A stretch of 64,000 nucleotides of DNA from Coffea arabica (lineage: Eukaryota; Streptophyta; Magnoliopsida; Gentianales; Rubiaceae), in NCBI RefSeq assembly GCF_036785885.1, contig NC_092312.1:26058001-26122000 (forward strand), given 5' to 3'. Under the pieces are notes generated by a model. It saw only the letters and a program-made list of their open reading frames with translations, ran no database searches and was not told the origin of the DNA. Of the stretch, positions 1 to 11,826 are shown in pieces. Every line of letters begins with the position of its first letter. Within the stretch, counting starts at the first letter, position 1. Both the position numbers and the translations under genes were made by a program.

Positions 1-258
1 TTTTTGACATTTTAGGTGACGCCGTTACGAGTGACTATTTCCGTTACTTTGACACTTTAATCCAAACCATAAGGGGGTTATGTATAGCTTTTGAAACCAT
101 AGGGGGGTTATGTGAGAAAACGCTAAACCACAGGGGGGTAAAGTGGAATTTGCCCTATTTTTTTTTAGGGTAGAATGGTGAGTGAGAGCATCCACATCAT
201 AATCTAGATCAACCTTCTTCTATTAGGTCGATTGTCACAAATTTAATTTAATTGACAG
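1..258. other. Presumed intron of BG-A with a G-rich degenerate repeat
   Basis: No coding sequence is seen. Three imperfect units of the type ACCATAAGGGGGTTATG lie at about 66-135. The stretch ends in a splice acceptor (TTGACAG) directly before the first visible GH1 exon, so it is probably the 3' part of an intron. In the intact paralogue at 44-53 kb the equivalent intron is 2.3 kb long, which explains why the earlier exons are out of view. Confidence 0.5.
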
Positions 259-3213
259 GGATGATTTTCGAGATTTCGCAGAGCTTTGTTTCAAAGAATT
301 TGGTGACAGAGTAAAGTCTTGGAGCACATTCAACGAGCCATGGTCATTTTCCACAGGTGGTTATGACTCTACCACCTTTATAGGTTCATTAGCCCCTGGA
401 CGATGTTCGGCATGGATGGACAAAGGATGCCCTGCTGGGGATTCTTCGACTGAGCCTTATTTGGTTGCCCACCACATCATCCTTAGCCATGCAGCAGCAG
501 CTAAACTATACAGGGAGAAATACAAGGTTACTATACTAAAAAAGTACTTCTTACTGCTGAATATGTTGACAACAATAATATCACTTATGTTTCCCACGTG
601 AAACAATAATAAATCTACATTTGGCATTTTTTTTTTCTGAAGCCATCTCAAAAGGGGCAAATAGGAATAGTGCTTGTAACTAATTGGATGTTGCCTTATT
701 CCAATGCCAAGTCTGATGCAATAGCTGCCCAACGAGTCGTCGACTTTTTCCTGGGATGGTGAGTACAATTTTAGCTGCTGCAAATGCACTTGTATAAAAT
801 AATTAACCATATCATTGAGCTAAAACATTCAGTTTATTACATGTTGAGTAGTGTATGCAAGACAAAATATAGCTTTGACAATTCTATGGTTTTGACAGGT
901 TTCTAGATCCACTAACTTCTGGTGACTATCCAAAAAGCATGCGTGACAAACTAGGGGGACGCTTACCAAAGCTCACTCAACAGCAATCAAAGTTAATCAG
1001 GGGCTCCTTAGATTTCTTGGGATTGAACTACTATAGTTCAAGTTATGCTAAGGATATTCCCCATGCTACTACCGTTAATATCAGCTACACATCAGACTTT
1101 CAAGTTAATATAACATGTAAGTCCCTAGAAAATCAACATTATCATTATTGTTCATTTCTAATTTTAAAATTTAATTCTAACACGGTTGGTTTCTTAAAAT
1201 ATGCTGATTTCTACTATTAGTCGCTTGTTGTTGACTTTTCATAAATTTAGTGCCTTTTTATGTCCATCAACTCGCAGTTGTAGCTTTCTGTTGACACAGA
1301 GAATATACCAAATGAATCAAAATAGTATATTGGGGTGTGTGTGTGTGTGTGTGTGTGGGTCAAATTCAAAAATAATTATACTTTAATGGGATCAACCTAA
1401 AACTAACCCAAATATAGGGGACTATAAGTGCAATTTATATAATTTTACCTCCATAACCTCTATTTCTTGTTTGACAGCAATACGAAACGGCAAGCCCATT
1501 GGTGCGCCGGTAAGTTTAATTTATGCTACGATTATTTGAGACTATCAAAGAAATAATGCCATCTCATATATATTATAACACTAGCAAGAAAACTCTTCTT
1601 TTCTTGACGTTAACCCAATTTACTTTTGTGTTTATATTTCCTTCACTCGTTTGTGGTGATTTCTAGACAGGAGCAGGGTTTTTATATGTTTATCCAAAAG
1701 GGCTTACTGAGATTCTTGTCTATTTGAAGAAAAACTACCACAATCCAACAATCTATATTACTGAGAATGGTGAGGAAGAAAACTAAATAGACAATAATTA
1801 GTACTTTCTAGCGCAAGATTCATGTTCACTTTTTCACTTCAATAACTCAAATTCGTTTGCACAATGACCAGGACTTGCTGAAGCCAATATCAGTAGTATT
1901 GAGCAAGCGATCCATGATACAAATAGGATAAAATTCTACAGTGGTCATTTCAAGGCCTTGAAGGCAGCCATTGAGTGAGTACTCTTCTTGTTTCCACATT
2001 AACTGTAGAGTCGTTTATCACGCTTTCCTACAAATCAGAGTCTACAAATGTATAGAATGTTTCTCGATTGTGTCAATCTTCAGTCAAGGTCTAATGCAAT
2101 CAGAAGTCCATGATACAGCTTCAAAATTTCGTTGTTTTCTTCAGGCTTCCTGAAATTTATGACATCAATTGATTCTTAACTTGCATGAATACAATTATGT
2201 ATTTCGATATTTATCTAAAAAATTTTCACTTGTTTTCACTAATAAATTAAGTTCAGAATACATGTAGTCCTTTTATTTGACAGGCACCCCATTAGATGAC
2301 GCCATAAGTTATCGATGCTTTTTTAGATAAATATCACTATTTTGATTTTTTTCTTAATGTATATAGGTGGAATAGTAGATTTGAGATGGTAAAGTTTCCT
2401 TTTTTTTTTTTTTTTCTTCAGTAAGCAGATACTAAGGTAACCTATTATAGTTAGCTAATAGTTTGTTTCATTAATTTTTCTCTCAAGTTGCCACACTTGA
2501 TTTGGTGAACCATGTTTAAGTTTTGGTGAATTATGTCTTGTTTGGATTGTAGTTTTCCAAAAAAGAAAATTTTACATTTTCTATGACTATATTTTTTTTA
2601 ATCGCCATTTTATTTCACAAACATTAAACTGCTACAGTATATTTTTTACAACAAAATAGCTATCCAAATGGGATAGATAACAGTTTCCTTCGCACTTGGT
2701 CAACTTTCTTAACATCTAATATTCTAACATTTAGTACTTGGTCTAGAGGCGCACACATTCTAAGGCTAAGTTATCCCCATTAATATTTTGCCTGCATCAT
2801 AAATATATTTCTCAATCCATCTTTTTATATTTTCAACTACTTTTTATCTCACATACATCAAATCACAAAAAGTATTATAGTAATTATTTCAAATAATACT
2901 CTGTCGAAACACACTCAATAATAATAATAATAATAATAATAATAAAGAGGACCCTTAAATGAACACAGAAATTTGGTTACCAACCGTCAAGGAATCAAAT
3001 TAAATTGTGAAAGAGATCTCCTCAAACACTTTGTTACTCTTTTGCAGGAAGGGCGTGGATGTGAGAGGATTCTTCGCATGGACGTTTTTAGACACTTATG
3101 AATGGGGCTCAGGTTACACAATGAAGTTTGGCATCACTTATGTTGACTTCAAGAATAAACTCAAGAGGTACCCCAAGCATTCAGCCCTTTGGTTGAAGCA
3201 ATTCCTCAAGTAA
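259..3213 (+). CDS. GH1 beta-glucosidase BG-A, 3' part (5' exons outside window)
   Basis: This is the C-terminal two thirds of a plant family 1 glycoside hydrolase, which hydrolyses beta-glucosides with retention of configuration. I read seven exons: 259-526, 643-758, 899-1116, 1478-1509, 1667-1769, 1872-1974 and 3048-3213, all with GT-AG junctions and compatible phases. The acid/base Glu sits in TFNEP in the first visible exon and the nucleophile Glu in YITENG at the end of the fifth. The glucose-binding end [17 protein letters not shown] is present, and the frame runs open to TAA. Exon sizes match the intact paralogue at 44.3-53.0 kb except that the first visible exon is 12 bases longer (four extra residues before LAPGRC). 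The N-terminal exons (signal peptide, AAYQ, FHWD) must lie upstream. The substrate cannot be told from sequence; relatives include cyanogenic and monoterpenoid glucosidases. It may be functional, but that cannot be judged without the missing exons. Confidence 0.88.
1334..1358. repeat. (TG)n microsatellite in a BG-A intron
   Basis: An uninterrupted TG dinucleotide run lies inside the intron between the third and fourth visible BG-A exons. Confidence 0.9.
2810..2944. repeat. AT-rich dispersed repeat ending in (AAT)n, copy 1
   Basis: The core CTCACATACATCAAATCACA recurs, with changes, at about 62,205 (same orientation) and at 5,790-5,830 (inverted). It lies in the last intron of BG-A and is followed by an AAT trinucleotide run. 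It is probably a short non-autonomous DNA element. No target duplication was resolved. Confidence 0.45.
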
Positions 3214-3730
3214 CACAGATCGCTTATGCTTTGTGAGATGATTGTGTGTATATATATATATATTTGCCAATAATTGCAAAATAATGTCCTCAATAGCTAG
3301 GAATCGAAAGCTTTGACAAGCTCCTGTGATGCACTTGATTTTCCATATGAAAAATAATTATGTGCATGGTAATATTTCCTCATATGCTATGCAAACCTTG
3401 CCAAAGACCAAAACTATGAGCAAAAAGTTGTCGATTACAGCATTAGGTGAAAAAACCAGTATGCTCTTTCACGTCTAATATCACTACAGCAAATCGATGT
3501 TTGATGTGATTATTTGGTTTCCAAATTGGAAAGTGGCATTGGTAGAAGATAATAATAAAATGCTTAGATAATAAATGTATTGTTCATTACAAAATTAATG
3601 GTCCAAATCTAAGCCACATCAAGTCGACCAGTCATGTATCCACTACTTTAATATGTGGTTTTTTCACTTCCCACGTGTGTTCTTGTAATCTGTTTCCAAG
3701 GGCCAGATAAGTTACCAACTGTTTGTTCAG
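3214..3730. other. Spacer between BG-A and BG-B
   Basis: This is AT-rich sequence containing a (TA)n stretch near 3,250 and presumably the BG-A 3' UTR. I looked for a first exon of BG-B (signal peptide plus FVFGASSAAYQ type) and did not find one. Confidence 0.4.
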
Positions 3731-3734
3731 AATG

Positions 3735-3768
3735 AAGGCGCAAAAAAAAAAAAAAAAAAAAAGGCGCA
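3735..3768. mobile_element. Poly(A)-only insertion with 8-bp duplication in BG-B exon 2
   Basis: The exon reads AAGGCGCA, then 18 A residues (3743-3760), then AAGGCGCA again. In the intact paralogue the same place is a continuous GAAGGTGCAGCATTT. A pure A-tract flanked by a direct duplication of the target is what an extremely 5'-truncated LINE or SINE insertion would leave. Replication slippage is the alternative. Confidence 0.65.
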
Positions 3769-4626
3769 GCATTTGTTGATGGAAAAGGTCTCAGTATTTG
3801 GGAGACCTACACGCACAAATATCCAGGCCTCTACCTTTCTCTCTTTCACGGTTTTTTTTTTTTTTTTTGTTGGGGGTTTCTGAAGATGATTGATAGCAGA
3901 GATGACAATTTGAATTGAGATCCATTTATTCCTCCATATAATTCATAATTAAATGAATTTATAGTATTAATTTTAAATAATTGATCAAAATAAAATTATT
4001 AAATTAAATAAATTTATATGAATTATCCATAAAAATCACATATATCCGTTTATATTAAATCCATGGTTAGCTCATGGACACCTCTCCCTTCTTGCAACTC
4101 TCCAAAAAACTGACCCAAAAGAATTTCCAAATATACTTCTGTTCTACGGCCATTAACCTCTGTTTTATCAAGAAAAATTTAGGTGAAAGCTCATCTGACA
4201 ATTTAAGACTAGTATAACTTCATTTGCCAGACGTTCCTGAACTTCCTCCATGCTATCACACAACAATGAAACTACCACCCCATCTCATGTCAACCCTCGA
4301 GAACTGATTAATTATTGATCCAATACCAAGGCCTGCAGCGGAAACCCCTATTTGGCAGCAGAAGACGCTCAAGCTCAATCTCAATGGCATTCTTCACGCA
4401 CCTTCTCATTGACGATGTCATACAAAAAAATTGTACCTCAAATCAGCAGGTAAAAAAGCACAGGTCGAGCATCATAGGAATAATTTATATGAATCAGTGA
4501 TCATTAATCTATTTGGGTTCGGGATTTATTAAACAAGACTAATTTGTTTAGCTATTCATGAAGGCGTTGTTACTAGCACCATGCTTATTATGTTTATGAA
4601 GTGCTTGATGCAATTTCCCTGACAAC

Positions 4627-5085
4627 TTGAATCCAATATTTGTCTTGCATAAAATCAAGTATTCCATGCTGGTCCATTCAAAATTTCAAATTTGGACTTG
4701 TCCACAGGAACCGAAAAGAATGCTACTTGAATTTAAAGAGGATACAACTGCTTTGCAATTCCTTAGAACTAGTCTGCATTGGGCAATGAAGGCTGCAGCC
4801 TTTAGCGAGTGTAAACAATTGGTTTGTGATGCCATCACTTACATTCCACACGACCATGCTCAACTTGGTGCCATGGCAGAATGTTTGTAATGCGTCAGCC
4901 ATCGTAAACAGGAATGGACCTGATACCAAATTCCATATAAAGCAGTCTATTGCATGCCAAGTATGGGGAAGTGGATGTGTAACCATATAATAATCAGAGT
5001 ACCTGGCTAGAAAATGTCGGCCATTATCTGTCTGGAACCTGTTCTGCAGATGTGGGTTCAGCACTAAGAAGTCTTTCAGCCTCAT
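4627..5085 (+). pseudogene. Possible degenerate RNase H-like fragment in a BG-B intron
   Basis: The plus strand is open from 4627 to 4890 and contains FLRTSLHWAMKAA followed by SECKQLVCDAI. This resembles the Glu-containing helix and the (S)DCKQLVDAI strand of plant LINE RNase H domains, but the catalytic Asp is not in place and stops follow. The minus strand is also open over 4723-5085 with nothing recognisable. It is probably a decayed retroelement piece. Confidence is low because the match is short. Confidence 0.25.
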
Positions 5086-5741
5086 CGTTTGCTTGATAGT
5101 AATAGATACAGCAACTTAATCTTTTCAATTTTTTTCGTTTCATTATATTGTCATGCCATGAAAAGTATTAGAACCTCGGTATAAATGGATTGTATACAGA
5201 TCAAAATGGTATGAACCTACTCCATAATGCATTAGATTTATATATTATCCAAAATGTTCGCCAACTGATAACATGACAAGTTCATTATTATGCAATCAGA
5301 ACAAGATATACTAAAATACAGTAAAAGATATTGTCTGAAAAAAATGTAAGCCTTCAAAATTAACAATTGTGTTCTTTTGTTAATGAATTCCTAAGTCTGA
5401 GGAACATAAAGTGGGATTTAGTTGGAAGGTAGACAAGGAATTTCGTGGTTTTCTTACTTCATTGCAGGTAAAATTACTGATGGATCGGATGGGGATGTTG
5501 GGGATGACTTTTACTACCGTCACAAGGTAGTATATTCATAAACCTTTTTATCTCGATAAAAGATACCCTCTGTGGTAATATGGGGTCTCGCATGAAAAAC
5601 CATACTCGTTCGTTAATGAAAAATTGGAGAAATATTATAATAAAAGGAGACGTGAACCCCACATCTAGATCAATAAACTTGTTTTAATTGACAATTAAAT
5701 TGAGAAACTAAAAAAGACTAAAAAATATCATTTGTTGGAAA

Positions 5742-5905
5742 ATGCGTTTGGATAGAGTATTATTTGAAATATTATTTGGAATAATTACTGTAATACTTTT
5801 TGCGATGTGATGTATGTGAAATAAAAAAGTAGTTGATAATATAAAAAGGTAGATTAAAAAATGTGTTCATGACACAAACGGAATATTATTTGGGATAATT
5901 CAGCA
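5742..5905. repeat. AT-rich dispersed repeat, inverted copy 2
   Basis: Starting GCGTTTGGATAGAGTATTA, this is the reverse complement of the repeats at 2,810 and 62,170, including the segment GATGTGATGTATGTGAAAT. Its edge carries a GTTTGGAT / ATCCAAAC inverted motif common at the ends of short plant DNA elements. It sits in an intron of BG-B. Confidence 0.45.
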
Positions 5906-7681
5906 ATCCAAACACTTTACAAATTATCCTAGAAAACGATTATCCAAACACTTTACAAATGAATTATTCAGCAATCCAAACTGAAAACAATTATCCTAGA
6001 AAACTTTACAAATTAGTGAAAACGATTTTGTTTTTTCCTTTCTTTTTTGCTCTAATGATAGAAGATTTTTTTTTTTAATTTCATATGCAAATGAAATTCA
6101 ACTTGAAATGTAGGTGGACATTCAACTTATGAAATTCTATGGCTTGGATGCTTTCAGACTCTCCATCTCTTGGCCTAGAGTTTGCCACGTAAGATCTTTT
6201 TTTGCAAGGTTTTTCATCAATTAGAGATGTGAAAAAATAGATTTGTTTTCTTGTTAATGTCCAGCTGATTTACCCCTTTTTTATATTTTTTTTCTTGGGT
6301 TTTTGCAGCCGACAGGAATGGGCATTTTATTGGCGCACCAGCAATGGAAATTTCATTGACCTTAATTAAGGACAAAAGACAAAACAAAGTCTCCCCTCGG
6401 AATTAGACCGAAGTTTCTCAATTACCTTAACCATCATTGTTCATTAAAAATGGTTTTTGCAGACGGGTGTAAATGTTTTCTATGTCTATCCAAGAGGGCT
6501 TCGAGAGATTCTTGTGTACACAAAGCACAAGTACAATAATCCTGTCATAAATATCTTGGAGTGTGGTAAGAAAACTTCTTTAAATTTTATGTGATTTAAT
6601 TAGTCCATACCAACTTCACTATAAGTTATTATAATGAATTATTAACTGATCAAATAATTCATTAGAGGTCATTCAAGCTTAAATTCCTCAACTGCCCCTG
6701 ATCTTCTATTACAAGTTTAGACTTCTAATGGCTACTAATTTTCAATTTCTCCATCTGTCTTACCATAGACAAAATGGTCTTTTAAATCCCATTTGTAAAG
6801 TGTTAAAAGTCAATCTAATATATTTGGCACTTGGATGCAAAATCATATATATACATATTAATTTTATTTATAAAATAAATTTGTAAAATTAACACAAATT
6901 TTATAGATATAAATGAGTGCACCCATATTTGAGATATACGCAAATAAAATTTGAATGAAAATTATGTATTATGCATCCAAACTTATTATTGTGCATCCAA
7001 ACTTACATATTCAAGTATTAAAATTTTATTAACAAAATAATCAAATAACAAAATTTTATTAGCACCACGGGGAAAGCGGAGCGGGGCAGGGTTGCCATCC
7101 TTTAGTCAAATCTTTCATTTTGGACCCCTCCCTTGCCCCTGCGTCCGTTACCATCCTAAAGTCAAATCTTTCATTTTGGACCAACTTTTCGCCACCTTTA
7201 GGAAAACTAAATAAATATATATTAAAATGGCCTTTTCTTTTTACATATTCAATGTTACAAAAATTCAATAAAAAAAACTTTGGTAAAACTATGTAACTTT
7301 TTCACCATAAAGTTTAATATCTTATGTGGTAACACGCATTACTGTTTTGGTAGCTTTCAAATCCACTCTTTTCTTTCTCTTTGTTTATCATGATTTAGAG
7401 GGATGCAAACATAAAGTATTTAACTTGCTTTAGGGAAATTGTAATGAGGTACTGTTGTTTCAAGGTTCATCCAGTCCCTTATCTGGATTTTTTTTTGTTA
7501 ACGAATTAATTGCAACTTGTTATAATCAATTCCATCATTCAACCAATGAAGAGCCGAATGCTGGTGGATACTTTATGGACTTGAGAGAGAGTTGCTTGTA
7601 GCTTTTATGCATAATTTGATGTACTTTGTTCTTTATCCCAAGATACCTATTTCTTAATTCTAGTTGATTTCAAAGTTAACC

Positions 7682-8330
7682 CACCGTCTTGAAAGGCGTT
7701 AATGGGGGCATGGGGCGCGCCTTGAGACTCGCCCTGGGGCGGGGGTTAAGTAAAATGCCTCAAGCAGTCGGTGCGAGGCGCAAGATTCGTTAGGCGTTAT
7801 TTAAGCCCCAAGGGGTTGGAGAAGATGACAAGTCTTGAGATTTGCACTTTGACCCATTAGATTTTTAGTAATTATTATTTTGGCACTTATGTTTTGGCTC
7901 ACTTTTAAACTTTAGCTCACATGTGATCTAAATTGTCATAAACCCAAAAAAAATTATTTTATTTTTATTTTCACCATTTTATATAGTACTATTACATGCC
8001 ATAATATTCAAATATCTAAACTTACTTTTAATATCATTGTCCTTTATTAAATTTAATCATATTTTATACCTACAACTACTGTATCATGAATTTTTACAAT
8101 GTTTTCTAGTACTATTATTCTCACTATATAGTTTCTCTATGATTTTGGGGTATTTATTTGTATTTTAATAATGTTTATTTGCAATTTTGTAACATATTTT
8201 GCTATTTATATATTTTTTATATATTAAAAATTTAAAATTTGTGGGGCTTATGCCCCACATCTCAGGACTTTCGCTCCGTTTAGGCGAAAGCAAAACGCCT
8301 TACCCAACGCTTTCGGCTTTTAAAACACTG
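7682..8330. mobile_element. hAT-like non-autonomous element in BG-B intron
   Basis: The ends are imperfect inverted repeats: CACCGTCTTGAAAGGCG on the left against CAGTGTTTTAAAAGCCG (reverse complement of the right end). The flanking octamers AGTTAACC (7674-7681) and ATCTAACC (8331-8338) match at six of eight bases and look like an old 8-bp target duplication, the hAT length. The outer parts are rich in GGCGC-type words while the interior is AT-rich and has no coding sequence. The element at 57.8 kb has the same CAGTGTTTT terminus. Confidence 0.6.
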
Positions 8331-8822
8331 ATCTAACCTAAATATATTCAATAGCGCAATACTTAATTGTCCTTTGAGCCATTTGATTGTTCTTGCATTA
8401 GAGATGTTTTTATGCATTAATCATATGAAAAAAAAGAAGTAATCGACGTAGTATAAGGTACTATTATGTCTTTAAAAAAAATTAGTTTCTAATTAAACTT
8501 TTCATTTCTTTTCAGCAATGGCGTGAGGGTAAAAGGATTCCTTCCGTGGACGTTTATGGACACATTTGAATGGGGCTCAGGTTTTACACAGAGATTCGGC
8601 ATTACCTTTGTGGATTACAACAATAACCTAACCAGAACCCCTAAGAAATCAGGGATGTGGTACAAGAAGTTCCTCGAAGGATAAGATTCAATCTGTTTTG
8701 GCTTTGTCAGTTATGGAATTGGATGTAATAACTAAATCAGTGGAAATAAATGTAAGCCAATTTATATTGCACCAGATATGCTATTACTATCTCGCGAATA
8801 AACTCTCATTTTATTGTGTTGT

Positions 8823-9204
8823 TAATTACACGTATCTTCTTGATTAAAGTTTCTGAATTTCTTGGAACAATCCAGCCACCTGTTCTAGTGCACTTTTACC
8901 TTGTAATAATAAAATCAAGACTAACGATCAAAAAGCTACTCTATACGCGTTTCTCACAATGGCTGCAAGTCTACCTCTTGTTTTCTTTAACGCACCCTCC
9001 TCGATCTTTCCAATAATATACAATGAGGATGGCAGTGATTGATTGGGTAGTGCATGATTCTTGTGGCAACCTAATACACGAGCACTCAATTAACAGTCTT
9101 TGTACTTTCACCAACTTAAGCAGAAGCACTAGCCTATTTAGATTCGATCTAGTGGTCAGGCATGGACTTTTAAAATCTTCTTACTATCAGATTTAGTGTT
9201 CAAA
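8823..9204 (+). repeat. Degenerate RNase H-containing repeat, copy 1 (3' of BG-B)
   Basis: This block recurs at 58,823-59,030 and 59,040-59,345. One frame reads HDSCGNLIHEHSIN and, after a shift, QAEALAYL, which fits the start and the Glu-containing helix of a LINE-type RNase H (strand with RD..GN, then AEALA). A short open frame just upstream (8959-9042) starts MAASLPLVFFNAPSSIFP and is nearly the same in the 59-kb copy. The fragment is probably a retroelement relic copied along with the GH1 units. Confidence 0.55.
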
Positions 9205-10757
9205 TCGACTAATTTCTTAGATTATAGCCAAAAAAATAAAATGTCCGTGAATTGTTTACTTAAACTATACATGCCGTGTTGACCCAATATGGCAGGATAC
9301 TCTGATTTTTTTTCAATGACAAAAGCTAGCGTGCTTAGTTAGCACGGCATACAATAATGGGCCCCCAAGGCTGCCGTGCTTAATAAGCACTGAGCACGGC
9401 AGCCAACCATTTTTTTTTTTCTGTGGATGCAGAAAGGGACGCAAGCAGGAAGCCAGGAAGTTTTGACAAAAAAAGAAAAAAAAAAAAAAAAAAGGAAGCC
9501 TGGTAGCCGTGGCTTTAGGCCGTTGAAACAGTAAAGAATATTGAATTCTGGTCTAGCCCAGTCTGGCAATACTAGGCAGCAAAGCCGTGAAGACAGGAGC
9601 AAGTCATTACAAAGCATAATTTCAGAAGCCTTCCCTGAAATTTTTTTATTATTTTTTTAGTTTTTTTGAAGTTTTAAAAATTACACTTACCTCCCTTAAT
9701 TTGATACTTTAGTAACCAAACCTTAAAATAGAATCAAAAATTTAATAAATACCCTTATCTTATAAAGTTTAAATTTATTCTTCTAAAAAATTGTAAAGTA
9801 ATTTGGCACAATTGTAAAAGAAAAAGAGTCTCAAATTTTTCACGCCAATATTTATTATTTAATAGTTAACTATAACAATAAATTTTTTGCTATAATAGAC
9901 TTTTTTTTTTTATAGTGCTTTATTGGGGATATAGATTTTTTCTAAATAGAAAAGAAAGTGTTATCTTTTTTTTTTTTAAAGTTTATGGACTATTTTAATG
10001 ATGGAATTACCATAGTTTGGTAATAATTTTGGGCCATGTAGTTTTAATTATTGTTGATTTATTCTTAATTTTGGATACCAAAAAAATGAGTTACAAAAAA
10101 ATTGAATGATATTAAAAGTTATAAAAAAAATTATTAGTTTAACGTTTGATTTGGATAGATATTAGGAACTAAAAGTTACAAAAAAAATTGGATGATATTA
10201 AAAGCGATAAAAAAAAGGAGTTTTATTAAAATATTAAAACTAGTATTGTCATTTTAAATTGGCAAGGGAGGGAGGTGTAATTTTTAAAACTTTAAACAAA
10301 GTCAAGTGAAATTATCATAAATTGAGGTTTCTAAAATTATCCCTAATTACAAGCCAAAAGGAGGAAGGAAGAGAATGCCAGAGTAAATTCGTTGTGCGGT
10401 TTGAAGAAAGGAGGCATGCCCGACTCTATCTCCACAACAGCAGCAACATCTTCAATCTTCACCAAATCCCGAAGGTTCTTCTCTTATCATCTCAATACTA
10501 GTGGCGCTACTATTAGTACTGCCATTAACTCTTTCGCTCTACTTCTTCAGCTCCCATTAGTATTGCCATTGCTAAGCACGGCAGGCATTGTGCCCTAATT
10601 GTTGGCTGCCGTACTTAGTAAATACGGTAGCCTTGGCCATTTAAAAAAAAAATTAACTATACTGCCGTGCTGCGTAGTTCAGCACATAGGCTCTGTTAGA
10701 GCAACAATTCACGAGCTTTTTATTTTTTTGGCTATAATCTGAGAAATTAGCCAAGGG
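9205..10757. mobile_element. Long inverted-repeat (foldback-type) element
   Basis: The left arm (about 9205-9415) and right arm (about 10560-10757) are complementary over roughly 200 bases with gaps. Examples are CAGATTATAGCCAAAAAAAT (reverse complement of the right end) against TAGATTATAGCCAAAAAAAT, and matching blocks AAGGCTGCCGTG/AAGGCTACCGTA and CGGCAGCCAAC. Each arm also has its own hairpin; on the left, GGCTGCCGTGCT and AGCACGGCAGCC are perfect 12-bp partners. The interior is AT-rich with a 68-codon open frame (10392-10598) of no known family. No transposase is seen and I could not fix a target duplication. It is probably a non-autonomous DNA element. Confidence 0.6.
9660..10310. repeat. 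Inner nested inverted repeat
   Basis: Within the larger foldback, GTTTTAAAAATTACACTTAC at about 9671 pairs with GTGTAATTTTTAAAACTTT at about 10275. This defines a second pair of arms around an AT-rich core and suggests one short element inserted inside another. Confidence 0.5.
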
Positions 10758-10876
10758 TAGGTGTAGGTGTAGATTGTTTACATTTGATTAAAAAAAAAAA
10801 ATGGAAGTGTGCAGCTGGACAACTTATAGTGACAACTCCACGAGCTTTTTTAAGTATTTGTTTTAATTGAGCTATT

Positions 10877-11577
10877 TAGGGGTGGCAATTTTCAATACGA
10901 TCTAAAAACACGATACAAATCTAACACGAAATTAATGGGTTTGGGTTGAGATTTCGCAGGCTCGGGTCAGAATCGGGTAGAATCCAATGAACTCGAAAAG
11001 AAAACGGGTCGAATTCGAATCAACCCATGGGTGAGTCGATATGACCCGATAACCCGTTTACGAATTAAAAATAATTTAATAACATAAAAATTATTTCATC
11101 TAACTAAACTAAGTTATTCTTTTTTTCAAAAGGCATTAATCACTTAATCCTAAATGAATTTATTTAACTTGTGTGAAATTGAAATTATTATATTTGAACA
11201 TATAATGTATTATATTATTTTTTACTTTTATACTGTTTTAATTTATTTTATATTTGGTTTAGGATAAAACACTTTTACAGTGTTTTAATTTATTTTAGAT
11301 TTGGTTTGGGATTATTTATTTAAATTTTTATTACTTGATTATATAATTAGTCTAGTGCGAAATTGATTTTATTAGAAATTACAGTGGTAAATTAATAAAT
11401 TAAAATTAAGTTTTGGGTTATTTCGGGTCGACCCCGCCAACCTAAAATTTTCGGGTTTGGATCAGGTATCCTGACCCATTTCGGGTTGGCAGGTCAGGTT
11501 TGGGTCAGTGGATTTTCTGTTATATCCAAGTCTCAACCCAACCCGCCAACTCGATTTGGATCTGATTGCCACCCCTA
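10877..11577. mobile_element. hAT-like non-autonomous element, TAGGGGTGGCAA family, copy 1
   Basis: The 701-bp element begins TAGGGGTGGCAATTTT and ends GATTGCCACCCCTA, so the termini are inverted repeats. It is flanked by GAGCTATT (10869-10876) and GAGCTATC (11578-11585), an 8-bp target duplication with one later change. Both subterminal regions carry many GGGTC/GACCC words. There is no transposase. A sister copy lies at 59855-60551. Confidence 0.88.
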
Positions 11578-11826
11578 GAGCTATCTCGCCTGTCCAATAT
11601 GTTCATCCTTGGTTTTTCATTGAGTTCGGAGAGCAAATAAAGAAAGTAGTAGCCCACATCCAGATTAATTCGAAAGCAATGGCCACCCCTGAACCATCCC
11701 CAGATTAATTCTAAGACCACCCAAAATTTATCCTTTTCTTACCTTGTCCGTCTTTCACTCCCACATCCAAAAGTCTAGAACCCACCATCTGTTTGATAAA
11801 TTCTCTAAGCAAAATTCTGCAGCAAC

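Larger units (their letters stand above)
3731..8684 (+). pseudogene. GH1 beta-glucosidase pseudogene BG-B with deleted middle exons
   Basis: Six exon remnants align in order with the intact paralogue: 3731-3826 (exon 2 type, SIWETYTHKYP), 5468-5526 (exon 3, DDFYYRHK), 6114-6188 (exon 4, FRLSISWPRV), 6309-6340 (exon 10, DRNGHFIGAP), 6463-6565 (exon 11) and 8516-8684 (exon 13, ending in TAA). Exons 1, 5-9 and 12 are absent, so the FHWD and NEP segments, including the acid/base Glu, are gone. Exon 2 carries a 26-bp poly(A) insertion that shifts the frame. Exon 4 is one base short. The donors after exon 2 and exon 10 read GC instead of GT. The nucleophile region reads ILECG instead of ITENG, keeping the Glu in altered surroundings. 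The last exon is open and well conserved, suggesting fairly recent loss. No full enzyme can be made. Confidence 0.88.

Noticed and set aside
457..810. 117-codon minus-strand open frame
   Set aside because: It lies opposite two GH1 exons and their intron; the coding signal is on the plus strand.
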